Source: Tenuifilum sp. 4138str (GTDB lineage Bacteria > Bacteroidota > Bacteroidia > Bacteroidales > Tenuifilaceae). From it: 64,000 nucleotides of DNA. A program made the position numbers and the translations under genes. Numbering within the stretch: position 1 is the stretch's first letter; each line of letters opens with the position of its first letter. The DNA is taken from the NCBI RefSeq assembly GCF_041102575.1, contig NZ_JBGCUE010000007.1:62001-126000 (forward strand), given 5' to 3'. Below are positions 27,533-36,319 of this stretch, piece by piece. The notes under the pieces are model-generated. The model was given only the letters and a program-made list of their open reading frames with translations, did not search any database and was not told the origin of the DNA.

Positions 27533-30097
27533 TTAATTAATAAAAACTACTTTTTTGCGTAAAGAAAACTTTTTGCAATCAACCGCAAAAATATAAATGC
27601 CGGGTTGAATATTCATTGCCTTGCTATCGCCAAAAAATCGAGTTACCCCAGGATTAGCATTGCCGGAATGGATATAGGCAATGGTTTTACCCGTTAAATC
27701 GGTAAGTTTTACCTGAATGAATGTTCTTTCAGTAAGTGCTATATCAACCCAAAAATTTCCTTCTATTGGGTTTGGGTAAACCGAAAAGCACTCTTCAAAT
27801 GGTTTTGTATCAACATTTGTGGGGTAAGTGGAGATTGTATAAAGGGTATCGCTGGCTACCCTTACCGTGCCAGAGGCGGGGTTATACCCATCTTTGATTG
27901 CTGAGTATGGGTGTTGTAAACCAAATGGAACATTGCTGAATAGTGCTCTACCGTTAAGGTCGGTTTGTTTCTGTTCGCCATTAAAGTTGATGATTGCGTT
28001 TTGCAATGGGCTTCCCTTAGAGTTAAACTCAAATGTAACCTGGAAGTGAGAGCTAAGGTTAGCCCAGTAGTTAACCCTTTGCCACGACAATTCAACCTGA
28101 TTGCTACCTAAAAGGTTGCTCTCGGAGTAGGCTTCAAGGTTTACAGTTGTATCGAGCGGATAGTTCAAGAATGCAACCATTCCGCTAGTGTTAGTTGTTC
28201 TGATGCTGTCGCCAAGGATGATTTTTAGATTCTCGTAGGCATTTGAGTTGATAGTGGTAGTTAGGTTTATTTGGCCATTGCACTTGGGTAACGATAAATC
28301 ATCGATAAAAACGCAGTCGGAACCTGCCGTTCCATCCCCATCCTTTATGTATACCCACTTAAGCAAATGCGCTCCAACATCAAGCGCTGTAGTAAACCTT
28401 TCCCAGTTGCCAATACCACTCCAAAGGCCTTGAAGCTTACCATCAATATAAAACTTTAAAAAGTCGTAACCTGTTTCGGAAGAAACCTTATGATAGAAGT
28501 TAACTAGTCCCGGTTTTCTGACATCGATGTTTAGGATACATTCGGTTGATTGCGAGTTAGCAATTGAGGGCGATTTTAGGCTATAGGTTCCAGTGTTTGC
28601 TGCAGTATTACTTGCAATCCAGGTTCCATTGGTAAATGTCATACGTTCTGGTACACCCTGTTCAAAACTTTCGGTTGCTTGAACTTCGTTGTCAGGCTCT
28701 AGCGTGAAATTTACCGTTTGGTATTCATTTGCCGATACCGTTAGTTGTTCAATTATGCTTGGTTTGTAGCCGTTTGCAATAGCTACAATTTGGTAGGTAC
28801 CTGGCTCTATCAATCTAAAGTACTGTCCGTTTGAAGGGTTAGTTTTAACGGATGAGTTTAGCCTGTCGCGATTTAATATTATAACTTCAGCATCGATGGG
28901 CTCGTTCGAGGTATTCTTAACAGTTCCTCCAAACCCATAAAGGGCACTTTTTAGATAGTTGATAAGCGAAGCGCTGTTGTAGTTCCAAAGGGTTGGTAGC
29001 AGTTCAGAGCCAAGTAGCTTTGTATTGGATAATTCAATGGTAATCTCGCGGCAGCGGCGGTAGTAATTCATGTAATCCTGCCTTCCCCCAGTAACCACAT
29101 ACCAATCGCCCCCATTGGTTATTCCATTTTCAAATCCATCCATGTATGTTGATGGGCTGTATTTGTGAACAGTATCAACGTATGCCCTTGAAAGGGTTAC
29201 AAACCAATCGTTATCGGGGTGTTTTTCCTGTGCCAATGTCCAGGTATCCCAAGGGTAGTTTACCACTTCAGCACCGCCATGGAAGTTAGCCGAAAGCACT
29301 AATTGATGCTGCGTCGCAAAGTTCATCATGGCCTGTGTTTCCGGTTGCCACTGGTTGTTGTCGGGGTGCTGGCCGGCTCGCGGGTCAGGGAAGTTGCGGT
29401 TAATATCAATCCCGTTAGCATTTGAACGTCTTGCATTCACAACGGTTGAATTACCGCCGTAGTAAGTCCCATCGGGGTTGGCATTAGGGTTAATATAGAT
29501 TTGCAGGTTATCAACCAGTTCCCTAACCTGGGGCAGAGCGTTGTAGTTCGATAGTAGGTAGTCAATAAGCCTAAGCAGTAGGATGTATCCAGTGGTTTCA
29601 TCGCCATGCATGGTGCTGGTATAAAAGACCTCGGGTTCAGGCTCATTGCTTTCCACATTGTCTGAAATTTTTAAAATATATAGTTTGCGTCCCTGAACGG
29701 TAGTTCCAATGGAATCGAGCTTACAAAGGGTAGGGTAGTCTGTTTCAAATTTTTTCATCATGGCTCTGTATACCTCATAGGTGGGATACCTATCCCATCC
29801 TGCCATCTCCTCAATGGTTGTTGCCATTACAACAGCCTTGGCACTTAGGCTCGATGGATGTGGAAGCATTTCAACCTTATACCCTAGCTTAAGAAAAGCG
29901 TCATATTCCTGCTGGTTGGCATAGGCATAAATAGTATCTCCCTTGATATTATCAATTGATACGGTTTGAGTGATTATGGTGTTTACCTTGTTGCGGTTAG
30001 ACTCAAGAAACCTAAAGTAATACTCGTTGTTTTGTGGGAAAACAAAACAGGGTAAACCAGTAATAAAAAAAAGAAGGAGGGTTTTGTTAAATGCCAT
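27533..30097 (-). CDS. Secreted M14 zinc carboxypeptidase with type IX sorting domain
   Basis: 854 aa. A signal peptide is followed by a peptidase M14 domain (about residues 100-380) with the zinc ligands H164-x-x-E167 (MHGDE) and H273 (NFHGG), and catalytic Glu355 (EITIELS). The NPDGTYYGG and DINRNFPD blocks are typical. Then come a carboxypeptidase regulatory-like domain (GGTVKNTSNEPIDAEV), a jelly-roll-like region with FIDDLSLP, further beta repeats and a C-terminal sorting domain (YPNPIEGNFWVD...GIYIFAV...RKKVVFIN) that directs export through the type IX system. Upstream of the phosphatase-like gene in one operon. Confidence 0.93.
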   Translation of the reverse strand: MAFNKTLLLFFITGLPCFVFPQNNEYYFRFLESNRNKVNTIITQTVSIDNIKGDTIYAYANQQEYDAFLKLGYKVEMLPHPSSLSAKAVVMATTIEEMAGWDRYPTYEVYRAMMKKFETDYPTLCKLDSIGTTVQGRKLYILKISDNVESNEPEPEVFYTSTMHGDETTGYILLLRLIDYLLSNYNALPQVRELVDNLQIYINPNANPDGTYYGGNSTVVNARRSNANGIDINRNFPDPRAGQHPDNNQWQPETQAMMNFATQHQLVLSANFHGGAEVVNYPWDTWTLAQEKHPDNDWFVTLSRAYVDTVHKYSPSTYMDGFENGITNGGDWYVVTGGRQDYMNYYRRCREITIELSNTKLLGSELLPTLWNYNSASLINYLKSALYGFGGTVKNTSNEPIDAEVIILNRDRLNSSVKTNPSNGQYFRLIEPGTYQIVAIANGYKPSIIEQLTVSANEYQTVNFTLEPDNEVQATESFEQGVPERMTFTNGTWIASNTAANTGTYSLKSPSIANSQSTECILNIDVRKPGLVNFYHKVSSETGYDFLKFYIDGKLQGLWSGIGNWERFTTALDVGAHLLKWVYIKDGDGTAGSDCVFIDDLSLPKCNGQINLTTTINSNAYENLKIILGDSIRTTNTSGMVAFLNYPLDTTVNLEAYSESNLLGSNQVELSWQRVNYWANLSSHFQVTFEFNSKGSPLQNAIINFNGEQKQTDLNGRALFSNVPFGLQHPYSAIKDGYNPASGTVRVASDTLYTISTYPTNVDTKPFEECFSVYPNPIEGNFWVDIALTERTFIQVKLTDLTGKTIAYIHSGNANPGVTRFFGDSKAMNIQPGIYIFAVDCKKFSLRKKVVFIN

Positions 30098-30206
30098 ATT
30101 AGGTGATTTTTGATGTTGTAAACTTAAGTAAAATTTGATAGATTTGAGTGAAATCCTTAAGCCAAAATGAAGTGTAATATCAACAAAATCAACCTGAAAC
30201 TTTTGA

Positions 30207-30446
30207 GCAATTATATTCTATAACTGCTGCCAACGTTATGGGCTATTTGTTAACTACGATCCGGTTCTTTTGGTAAATGTTAATGTAAAAGCGAATAATA
30301 TCTGGAAAGGACTATCGGGTTTCCTGCACATCGAAAACTTACTCAACACCGAATACTATGGGCAAACCATAAATGCAAACTGGGGAAGCCCTAAAATACT
30401 TCAGGACCTCCGTAGAATTGATTTTGGGATTGAAGTTAGGTTCTAG
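30207..30446 (+). pseudogene. Remnant of a TonB-dependent outer-membrane receptor (C-terminal end)
   Basis: Plus-strand translation of 30237-30446 reads YGLFVNYDPVLLVNVNVKAN, continues with LHIENLLNTEYYGQTI and ends in DFGIEVRF before a TAG at 30444. This is the typical last-strands signature of a TonB-dependent receptor barrel (aromatic C-terminus, ENLLNTEY motif). There is no start and a TGA interrupts the frame at 30204-30206, so only about 75 codons of a gene of 2 kb or more remain. It lies between two minus-strand genes. Confidence 0.75.
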
Positions 30447-30453
30447 CCGACTT

Positions 30454-30810
30454 TTACTTTATGAGATTTATGGAAAGTGGATACTCAAAGCGCTCGCCAT
30501 TCGACGATTTTACCGATGCTATAATGGTTAAAATAAGCCCTAAAAGGAAGATGGCACCCAGTAGCACGAAGCCAACCAAAAAGATTACAAGAATACCTGC
30601 TACAATTGAGTATATGGTAAGCGATAGCTGAAAGTTTAATGCTGCTTTACCCTGCCGGTCAACCTCAGGGAATTCTTCTTTTTTAAGTAACCAAACAACA
30701 AGTGGCCCAATAATATGCCCAAAGGGAATTATTAATCCCGACAGTGCTGAAAGATGACAGAGCATGCTGAAGGTGCGTTCATCGTTGCTTGTGTAAGTAA
30801 TGTTTTCCAT
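30454..30810 (-). CDS. DUF4870 small membrane protein
   Basis: 118 aa with three hydrophobic segments and the DUF4870 pattern: DERTFSMLCHLSALSGLIIPFGHIIGP, then KKEEFPEVDRQGKAALNFQLSL, then a hydrophobic pair ending in FEYPLSINLI. Function of the family is unknown. ATG at 30810. It stands alone on the minus strand, 8 bp from the receptor remnant. 30811-31024 shows no gene. Confidence 0.88.
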   Translation of the reverse strand: MENITYTSNDERTFSMLCHLSALSGLIIPFGHIIGPLVVWLLKKEEFPEVDRQGKAALNFQLSLTIYSIVAGILVIFLVGFVLLGAIFLLGLILTIIASVKSSNGERFEYPLSINLIK

Positions 30811-31024
30811 AATGAATGTATTTATACTAAATTACGAAAAGTTAGAGCGATTTGCTGCATTTGTAATAAAAATTGCACAAAATTCATGTTAATTTTGTCC
30901 ATGTTGAACTTTACAAAAATTTGACAATCAATCTCGCCAAAAATTTGATTGGAGTGCTCTTGATTAAACTTCATTAACCATAATTGAAGTATATAGTTAT
31001 TAGTATTATGCCTCCAGCATTTTT

Positions 31025-31663
31025 TTATAATATTTTTTTTAATTCATCGGCTTCAAAAAGAAGGAACATTTCACAAATTGTCTTTGATTGATTATTCAAA
31101 TCGAATTCACCCAATTTTGATGAGTTTGATATAGCATTTTTTAAATGAGATTTAAGTTTAAGGTAAATATCGTTATCCTGTTTAGTGTAGTATTTTTGAG
31201 TTTTTTCGTAGTCTTGTAAATATTTTTTCAATTCTTTTGCAGCCTCATTGCAAGTATTAAAAAGTTTTGATGTTTCTTTATAATGTAGCAAAAACCAAAA
31301 CTCTAAGCAGGGATTATTAATGATTACAGTAACATTTTTGTAATTCTTTTTAAGTTCTTCTTTACACTTAATTAATCTTTGCAAAGGTGTTAAATTATCT
31401 TTTTGATTCACTCTAGATTCTTTAATTATTACGTCTAAGTCAATTATCCAAAATATTTTTGAATACTCTCTTTTTGCAAGGCTTGTTACAAGATGATATT
31501 GTTCTTCAATACTTTTTCTTTGAGGTAGTTTTGGCTCAATATTTATTCTCAGTTTTTGTTCATTACGCTTCAACATTTGCAAATACCAAATCTCGGTCTC
31601 CCCTTCTACAACAAATGAAAATGTTGGAACAACAAGATTTCTATTCTTCCTAGACTGTCTCAT
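31025..31663 (-). CDS. RloB-like TOPRIM-domain protein (defence module)
   Basis: 212 aa. TOPRIM-type residues are visible: E20-G-E22 in FVVEGETEIWYL and the acidic pair D75/D77 in WIIDLDV, followed by the conserved NNPCLEFWFLLHY. This is the RloB/AbiLii layout, found with an AAA ATPase in abortive-infection (AbiL) and restriction-associated loci; the TOPRIM domain suggests a nuclease. It overlaps the preceding ATPase gene by 4 bp. Base composition is clearly more AT-rich than the flanking genes, which points to acquisition by transfer. Confidence 0.85.
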   Translation of the reverse strand: MRQSRKNRNLVVPTFSFVVEGETEIWYLQMLKRNEQKLRINIEPKLPQRKSIEEQYHLVTSLAKREYSKIFWIIDLDVIIKESRVNQKDNLTPLQRLIKCKEELKKNYKNVTVIINNPCLEFWFLLHYKETSKLFNTCNEAAKELKKYLQDYEKTQKYYTKQDNDIYLKLKSHLKNAISNSSKLGEFDLNNQSKTICEMFLLFEADELKKIL

Positions 31664-32958
31664 ATATTCAAATCAATGAAAGTATCACCTAGATTTGGTG
31701 ACGCCTTTAATTTCCCACTTTTATAGGCATTGTAGATATTTGTTGTATTTCTTATTATTGAACTATCAAAATCAGCTAAAGAAAACAATTCTGTGGAACA
31801 ATCTTCTTTTTTATCTGTAAACCAAATAGCATCTTTTCTAAAAATATCTCTGTTGTCAAGTATTTCCCTATTGTGCGTAGTTGCTATTATTTGTGACTTA
31901 TTGGAATTAAGCAAAAAAGAAATAATGAAATGTGTATATAAGTCAGGGTGGAGCGAGGACTCTAATTCATCAATAGGAAATGCAGTTGATTTTTTAATTA
32001 ACAATGCAAGTAAACCTGCGAAACAATAGAATCTTCTTGTGCCTTGTGATTCCATTTCGATTGGGAGTGTATATTTCATTTGATTTACCGTATACTCAAA
32101 CTCAATATTAATAGAAGTTACTTTACCTTTTTCTTCCAACTTCTTAATTTCATCGTTTGGTGCTTTTAGTTGCTTTTTCACAAAATCAATAAAATTATCT
32201 GGAATTTCTATTTCTTCTTTTTTTATTACAATGTCCGAAATATGAAAATCAGCCTTTTTAAGGATATTTATTATATCAAGTTTAGATAATTCTCCTTTAT
32301 CAATTTTTGAGGTAACAAATCCCTCTAATAATGTTTTTGAGTATATCAGTGGGTGTAAATAGTTCTTAAACCATTCAACAACCTCTTTCAACTCTTTCAC
32401 ATCCACATTCGTTTTCATAAATCCACCCAAGACTGTGTTGTTCCAAAGTGTGTTTGCTTCAAGATTTTTTTCAAAAGTTTCGTCAATTTTAATTTTGTTA
32501 CCAAATTTTATTTTTGTTAATTGATTCTTAATATCTGTTGTTCGCTTATATACATTAGCCTTATTTGGCTTGTGGAAGTTAAGGAATTCATAAACTACAG
32601 TTTTTTTAGAAAACTCGACTTCATAAAAGTATCTTGTATTGTTTGCGATAAATTCAATACTAATTATTGAGTTTTGATTAGGCGTTTCTGGATCAAACAT
32701 AAATGGTTGAAAATCTAATTCTTCGTTTTTTTGAGTTTTGGGATTTAAAACTAAACTTCTAAGAAATTCAAGCGCTTTTAGTATGGTTGTCTTACCAGAA
32801 GCATTGGCCCCATAAATTAGAGCAATTTTTAATAGTCTAAGTCCATTTGCATGGATAATATAACTATTTTCTAAGTGATCAGATTTTTCAGCTTTAAAGG
32901 ATAGTGTTTGCCTATCTTTAACAGAGCCGAAGTTCTTTATGCTAAAGTTGATTATCAT
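31660..32958 (-). CDS. RloA-like AAA ATPase (defence module)
   Basis: 432 aa ABC/SMC-like AAA-family ATPase. N-terminal FSIKNFGSVKDRQTLSF is typical of these ATPases; Walker A is GANASGKTT (residues 50-58), a signature-like region lies at EMESQGTRRFYCFAGLL, Walker B is AFPIDELESSLHP and a switch histidine occurs in IATTHNREI. Partner of the RloB-like TOPRIM protein, with which it would form a two-component anti-phage system of the AbiL type. A TATTTTTG box at 32984-32991 could be the promoter. AT-rich like its partner. Confidence 0.87.
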   Translation of the reverse strand: MIINFSIKNFGSVKDRQTLSFKAEKSDHLENSYIIHANGLRLLKIALIYGANASGKTTILKALEFLRSLVLNPKTQKNEELDFQPFMFDPETPNQNSIISIEFIANNTRYFYEVEFSKKTVVYEFLNFHKPNKANVYKRTTDIKNQLTKIKFGNKIKIDETFEKNLEANTLWNNTVLGGFMKTNVDVKELKEVVEWFKNYLHPLIYSKTLLEGFVTSKIDKGELSKLDIINILKKADFHISDIVIKKEEIEIPDNFIDFVKKQLKAPNDEIKKLEEKGKVTSINIEFEYTVNQMKYTLPIEMESQGTRRFYCFAGLLALLIKKSTAFPIDELESSLHPDLYTHFIISFLLNSNKSQIIATTHNREILDNRDIFRKDAIWFTDKKEDCSTELFSLADFDSSIIRNTTNIYNAYKSGKLKASPNLGDTFIDLNI

Positions 32959-32983
32959 TTTTTGATGTTGTGTAATTGATATG

Positions 32984-32991
32984 CAAAAATA
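32984..32991 (-). promoter_or_regulatory. Bacteroidetes-type -7 box before the RloA/RloB module
   Basis: On the minus strand TATTTTTG matches TAnnTTTG exactly, 26 bp upstream of the ATPase ATG. No clear -33 TTTG is seen. Confidence 0.4.
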
Positions 32992-33443
32992 AACTAAAAA
33001 ATGATTAAACAGATAAAATTAACATAAAAAATGCAAATGGTTTTCAAAATATATCTAAAATCATTCTAAGAACTTCTTTGTTTTACATTTAAATTATGAT
33101 TCTCAGTTGCGAGAGTTGAATAAAGGTTGTGATTTAGAATTATATGTGTGAATTTAAAATTATTAATCTAAAATCATTGTTGTTTAGTTAAGGTTATTGG
33201 TAATGTCGAGCGAAACGAAACATCTCAATGCGATATATTGAGATTTTTAAACTCTCTCAGGATGAATTAAGAAATGTCTGTTTTTGTTATTTAAATTGAG
33301 CCAAAAAATAGCGATAATTAGCATGAAGATGTGCAATTTGATCTATTGCTATAAAATATAACGATAATGGGACGCTAACTCTTGCTAATACTAGTAATCA
33401 GTAGTCCTATGGTTAACTAAACAATGCAGAATGCCTAATTACG
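32992..33443. other. AT-rich gene-free stretch
   Basis: No credible reading frame on either strand. It contains a degraded REP-like sequence at about 33203-33226 (GAGCGAAACGAAACATCTC) and a small hairpin ATCTCAAT-N7-ATTGAGAT just after it. It separates the defence module from the ABC-F gene and may mark the boundary of the inserted segment. Confidence 0.5.
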
Positions 33444-33472
33444 AAAAAATACCGGCCTTAAAGCCGGTATTT
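33444..33472 (-). terminator. Terminator after the ABC-F gene
   Basis: Perfect 10-bp stem AAATACCGGC / GCCGGTATTT with a 6-nt loop, followed on the minus strand by a run of T; located 4 bp past the stop codon of the ABC-F gene. Confidence 0.85.
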
Positions 33473-33475
33473 AGT

Positions 33476-35149
33476 TTATTCCATTAGCTTGCGGTACTTT
33501 ATCCTATGGGGTGTATCGTCGCCAAGCCGTTTCTTTTTGTTTTCCTCATACTCCGAGTAGGTTCCTTCAAAGAAGTAAACCTGGGAGTTACCCTCAAAGG
33601 CAAGTATGTGAGTAGCAATACGGTCGAGGAACCAACGGTCGTGCGAGATTACCACGGCGCAGCCGGCAAAGTCCTCCAATCCTTCCTCAAGGGCTCGCAG
33701 TGTGTTCACATCGATATCGTTGGTAGGCTCATCGAGCAGAATTACGTTTCCCTCCTCTTTAAGAGCAAGAGCAAGGTGAAGCCTGTTCCGCTCCCCACCC
33801 GATAGCATGCCACATTTCTTTTCCTGATCGGCACCGGAAAAGTTGAAACGTGCCACGTATGCGCGGGCGTTTATTTGACGGCCGCCCAGCAAGATATTAT
33901 CGGCGCCGCCCGATATCACCTCAAATACCGTTTTATCGGGGTCAATTGCTTTGTGTTGCTGGTCAACATAGGCCAGCTTAACGGTTTCGCCTACACGGAA
34001 TTCGCCGCTATCGGGCTTCTCAAGCCCCATAATCAGGCGGAAGAGTGTGGTTTTACCTGCACCGTTGGGGCCAATAACACCTACTATTCCGTTTGGTGGA
34101 AGCTTAAACGAAAGGTTTTCGAAAAGCAGCTTATCGCCGAAGGCCTTGGAAACATTGCTAGCTTCAATTACCAAATCGCCAAGTCGAGGCCCGTTGGGAA
34201 TGAAAATTTCAAGCTTTTCTTCCTTCTGTTTTACGTCCTCGTTCAGGAGCTTATCGTATGCCGAGAGGCGGGCTTTTGACTTGGCATGACGGGCTTTAGG
34301 CGACATACGCACCCATTCCAGCTCGCGCTCAAGGGTTTTACGGCGTTTGCTCTCCTGCTTCTCCTCCTGTGCAAGGCGTAACGATTTTTGCTCCAGCCAT
34401 GAGGAGTAGTTCCCTTTCCAGGGAATTCCTTCGCCACGGTCGAGTTCCAGGATCCAACCTGCAACGTTATCGAGGAAGTAACGGTCGTGGGTAATGGCTA
34501 TAACAGTTCCTTTGTACTGCTGTAGGTGCATCTCGAGCCACTGAACCGACTCTGCGTCCAGATGGTTGGTTGGCTCATCCAGCAACAGTACATCGGGCTG
34601 CTGAAGCAGAAGCCTACAAAGGGCAACCCGGCGGCGCTCTCCACCTGATAGCACCTTAACGGGTGTATCGCCCTCCGGGCACCGGAGAGCATCCATAGCT
34701 CTTTCAAGTTTCGAGTCCAGGTTCCATGCATCCAAATGCTCTAACTTTTCAGTTAGTTCTCCCTGTTTTTCAATGAGTTTGTTCATCTCATCGTCGCTCA
34801 TAGGCTCTGCAAAGCGAGCGTTTACCGCTTCGTATTCCTTGAGCAGGTCAACTACCTCCTGAACGCCCTCCTCAACAACCTCACGGACAGTTTTATTGTC
34901 ATCCAGTTGAGGTTCCTGTTCCAGGTAGCCCACTGTGTAGCCCGGTGAAAACACCACTTCCCCTTCGTACGATTTCTCAACCCCTGCAATAATCTTCATC
35001 AGGGTCGATTTACCCGAACCGTTTAAACCAATAATACCAATCTTAGCACCGTAAAAAAACGACAGGTAGATGTTGTTCAGCACTTTCTTGTGGGGAGGGA
35101 AAGTTTTGCTCACCCCCACCATGGAAAAGATAATTTTTTCGTCGGCCAT
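33476..35149 (-). CDS. ettA: ABC-F ATPase, EttA type (energy-dependent translational throttle)
   Basis: Cytoplasmic tandem ATPase without membrane segments that binds the ribosomal E site and gates elongation according to ATP level. Two ABC domains: Walker A GLNGSGKST (residues 41-49) and GPNGAGKTT; signatures LSGGERRRVALCRLL and LSGGERNRLHLALAL; Walker B LLLDEPTNHLD and ILLDEPTNDID. An arm insertion and an interdomain linker (SKARLSAYDKLL) fit EttA. 557 aa. A TATTTTTG box (minus strand, 35170-35177) sits 21 bp upstream. Confidence 0.93.
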   Translation of the reverse strand: MADEKIIFSMVGVSKTFPPHKKVLNNIYLSFFYGAKIGIIGLNGSGKSTLMKIIAGVEKSYEGEVVFSPGYTVGYLEQEPQLDDNKTVREVVEEGVQEVVDLLKEYEAVNARFAEPMSDDEMNKLIEKQGELTEKLEHLDAWNLDSKLERAMDALRCPEGDTPVKVLSGGERRRVALCRLLLQQPDVLLLDEPTNHLDAESVQWLEMHLQQYKGTVIAITHDRYFLDNVAGWILELDRGEGIPWKGNYSSWLEQKSLRLAQEEKQESKRRKTLERELEWVRMSPKARHAKSKARLSAYDKLLNEDVKQKEEKLEIFIPNGPRLGDLVIEASNVSKAFGDKLLFENLSFKLPPNGIVGVIGPNGAGKTTLFRLIMGLEKPDSGEFRVGETVKLAYVDQQHKAIDPDKTVFEVISGGADNILLGGRQINARAYVARFNFSGADQEKKCGMLSGGERNRLHLALALKEEGNVILLDEPTNDIDVNTLRALEEGLEDFAGCAVVISHDRWFLDRIATHILAFEGNSQVYFFEGTYSEYEENKKKRLGDDTPHRIKYRKLME

Positions 35150-35169
35150 TGTGTTTACGTTTTCAGCTG

Positions 35170-35177
35170 CAAAAATA
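35170..35177 (-). promoter_or_regulatory. Bacteroidetes-type -7 box before ettA
   Basis: Minus-strand TATTTTTG, an exact TAnnTTTG match, 21 bp before the ettA ATG. It abuts the terminator stem of the preceding gene. Confidence 0.4.
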
Positions 35178-35207
35178 ACCGCCGGCAGGCAAATACCCGT
35201 CGGCGGT
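35171..35207 (-). terminator. Terminator between the hypothetical gene and ettA
   Basis: Stem ACCGCCG / CGGCGGT around a 16-nt loop, followed on the minus strand by TTATTTTTG. It lies about 22 bp past the stop of the gene ending at 35229, and the T-rich tail doubles as the ettA -7 box. Confidence 0.65.
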
Positions 35208-35228
35208 AAAAAATATTTTCAGATTCTA

Positions 35229-36074
35229 CTACTTGTTGATTTTTGCAAAGTCCTTGGATAGGAAACCATCGCCTTTTGATTTGGATATGGTATGCATATC
35301 GTAGTAGTAGAGTTGGTCGTCGCCGGCGCCCAGAATCATTTTCCAAACACGCCACTGTAAGCGACTGCCTTCCGGGCCAACCTTATGCAGGTAAAGAATA
35401 TTTGGGTTCTTTTCCTGGATAGCCTTTTGTATGTCCTCGGGGTTTACAACCTTGATGTTAAACTTGTAAACCTTACGGATTTCAGCAAGTGGGCGAACAC
35501 TCTTTTCAAGTCCACTTTCTATTACCCACAGTTCCTTACTTTTTACCTGTTTCATGTTCTTGTTGTAGAACTTAAAGGCATCCTTCTTGATAAGCTTTGG
35601 ATTCTCATTAATGGCGGTGATATAGTTTTGCATGAAACGTATAATACCCTCAAGCTTGTAGGTGTATGTGTCTTCTGGTAAATCCTTGTAGCTAAGTGGA
35701 ACGGAGCAGATATCGGGCATATCGGTAATTTTTGAAACGGCAGCCCCCATCGATACGCTCAGGAAATTGTAGGTGGGAGCAATCTTGTCCTTGTCGAACC
35801 GCATTTGGATTAGCACCAAGAACGACTTGTCGATATCCTTGCGCATATCGTTAAACTCCTTAGCGGTAATGAACTTGTAAGGGGTGATTTTCCATGAACG
35901 TTCAACGGCTTCACGGATTTCGATATTAAATTGCGATGTAGGATTGTTTTCAAGTACCACATAGGTTGTTGAAGCCATAAATGCCTTTACATCCTCGGGC
36001 CTAACCAGGTTACGTTGCGCCATGCCCCATAGGGTTATGGCTACCAGTCCGATAATAAGTGATAGCTTCTTCAT
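35229..36074 (-). CDS. Conserved exported protein of unknown function
   Basis: 281 aa with a signal peptide (MKKLSLIIGLVAITLWGMAQ), so periplasmic or surface-exposed. No catalytic motif, lipobox or membrane segment is seen after the signal. The body is mixed alpha/beta with regions such as ENNPTSQFNIEIREAVERSW and ILYLHKVGPEGSRLQWRVWKMI. I recognise the type as a hypothetical protein of Bacteroidales but know no function. Monocistronic: exact -7 box upstream (36119-36126) and terminator downstream. Confidence 0.8.
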   Translation of the reverse strand: MKKLSLIIGLVAITLWGMAQRNLVRPEDVKAFMASTTYVVLENNPTSQFNIEIREAVERSWKITPYKFITAKEFNDMRKDIDKSFLVLIQMRFDKDKIAPTYNFLSVSMGAAVSKITDMPDICSVPLSYKDLPEDTYTYKLEGIIRFMQNYITAINENPKLIKKDAFKFYNKNMKQVKSKELWVIESGLEKSVRPLAEIRKVYKFNIKVVNPEDIQKAIQEKNPNILYLHKVGPEGSRLQWRVWKMILGAGDDQLYYYDMHTISKSKGDGFLSKDFAKINK

Positions 36075-36118
36075 GATAATCTATTTTTATGGTTTTTGAG
36101 TTTTTCGATTGCCATACA

Positions 36119-36126
36119 CAAAGTTA
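36119..36126 (-). promoter_or_regulatory. Bacteroidetes-type -7 box before the exported protein gene
   Basis: Minus-strand TAACTTTG matches TAnnTTTG exactly, 44 bp upstream of the ATG at 36074. Confidence 0.4.
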
Positions 36127-36265
36127 ATACACTTTTCAATACTGATAGGTTCAAATCTGAAAATTCCTTCAATAACGATTTAATTTAATCAATAAATTAA
36201 TGACTGTCGTTAAAAGGTTTTATTGGTAATAGAGTATCTAAAAAATGTTTTTTAGCATTTTTTCT

Positions 36266-36273
36266 TACCTTTG
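36266..36273 (+). promoter_or_regulatory. Bacteroidetes-type -7 box before the acyltransferase gene
   Basis: TACCTTTG matches TAnnTTTG exactly, 46 bp upstream of the ATG at 36320. A TGTTTTTT stretch at about -30 could stand in for the -33 element. Confidence 0.5.
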
Positions 36274-36319
36274 CGCATGGTGGAAACGATATAGCATGGT
36301 TTAACCTAACACAATTCCA

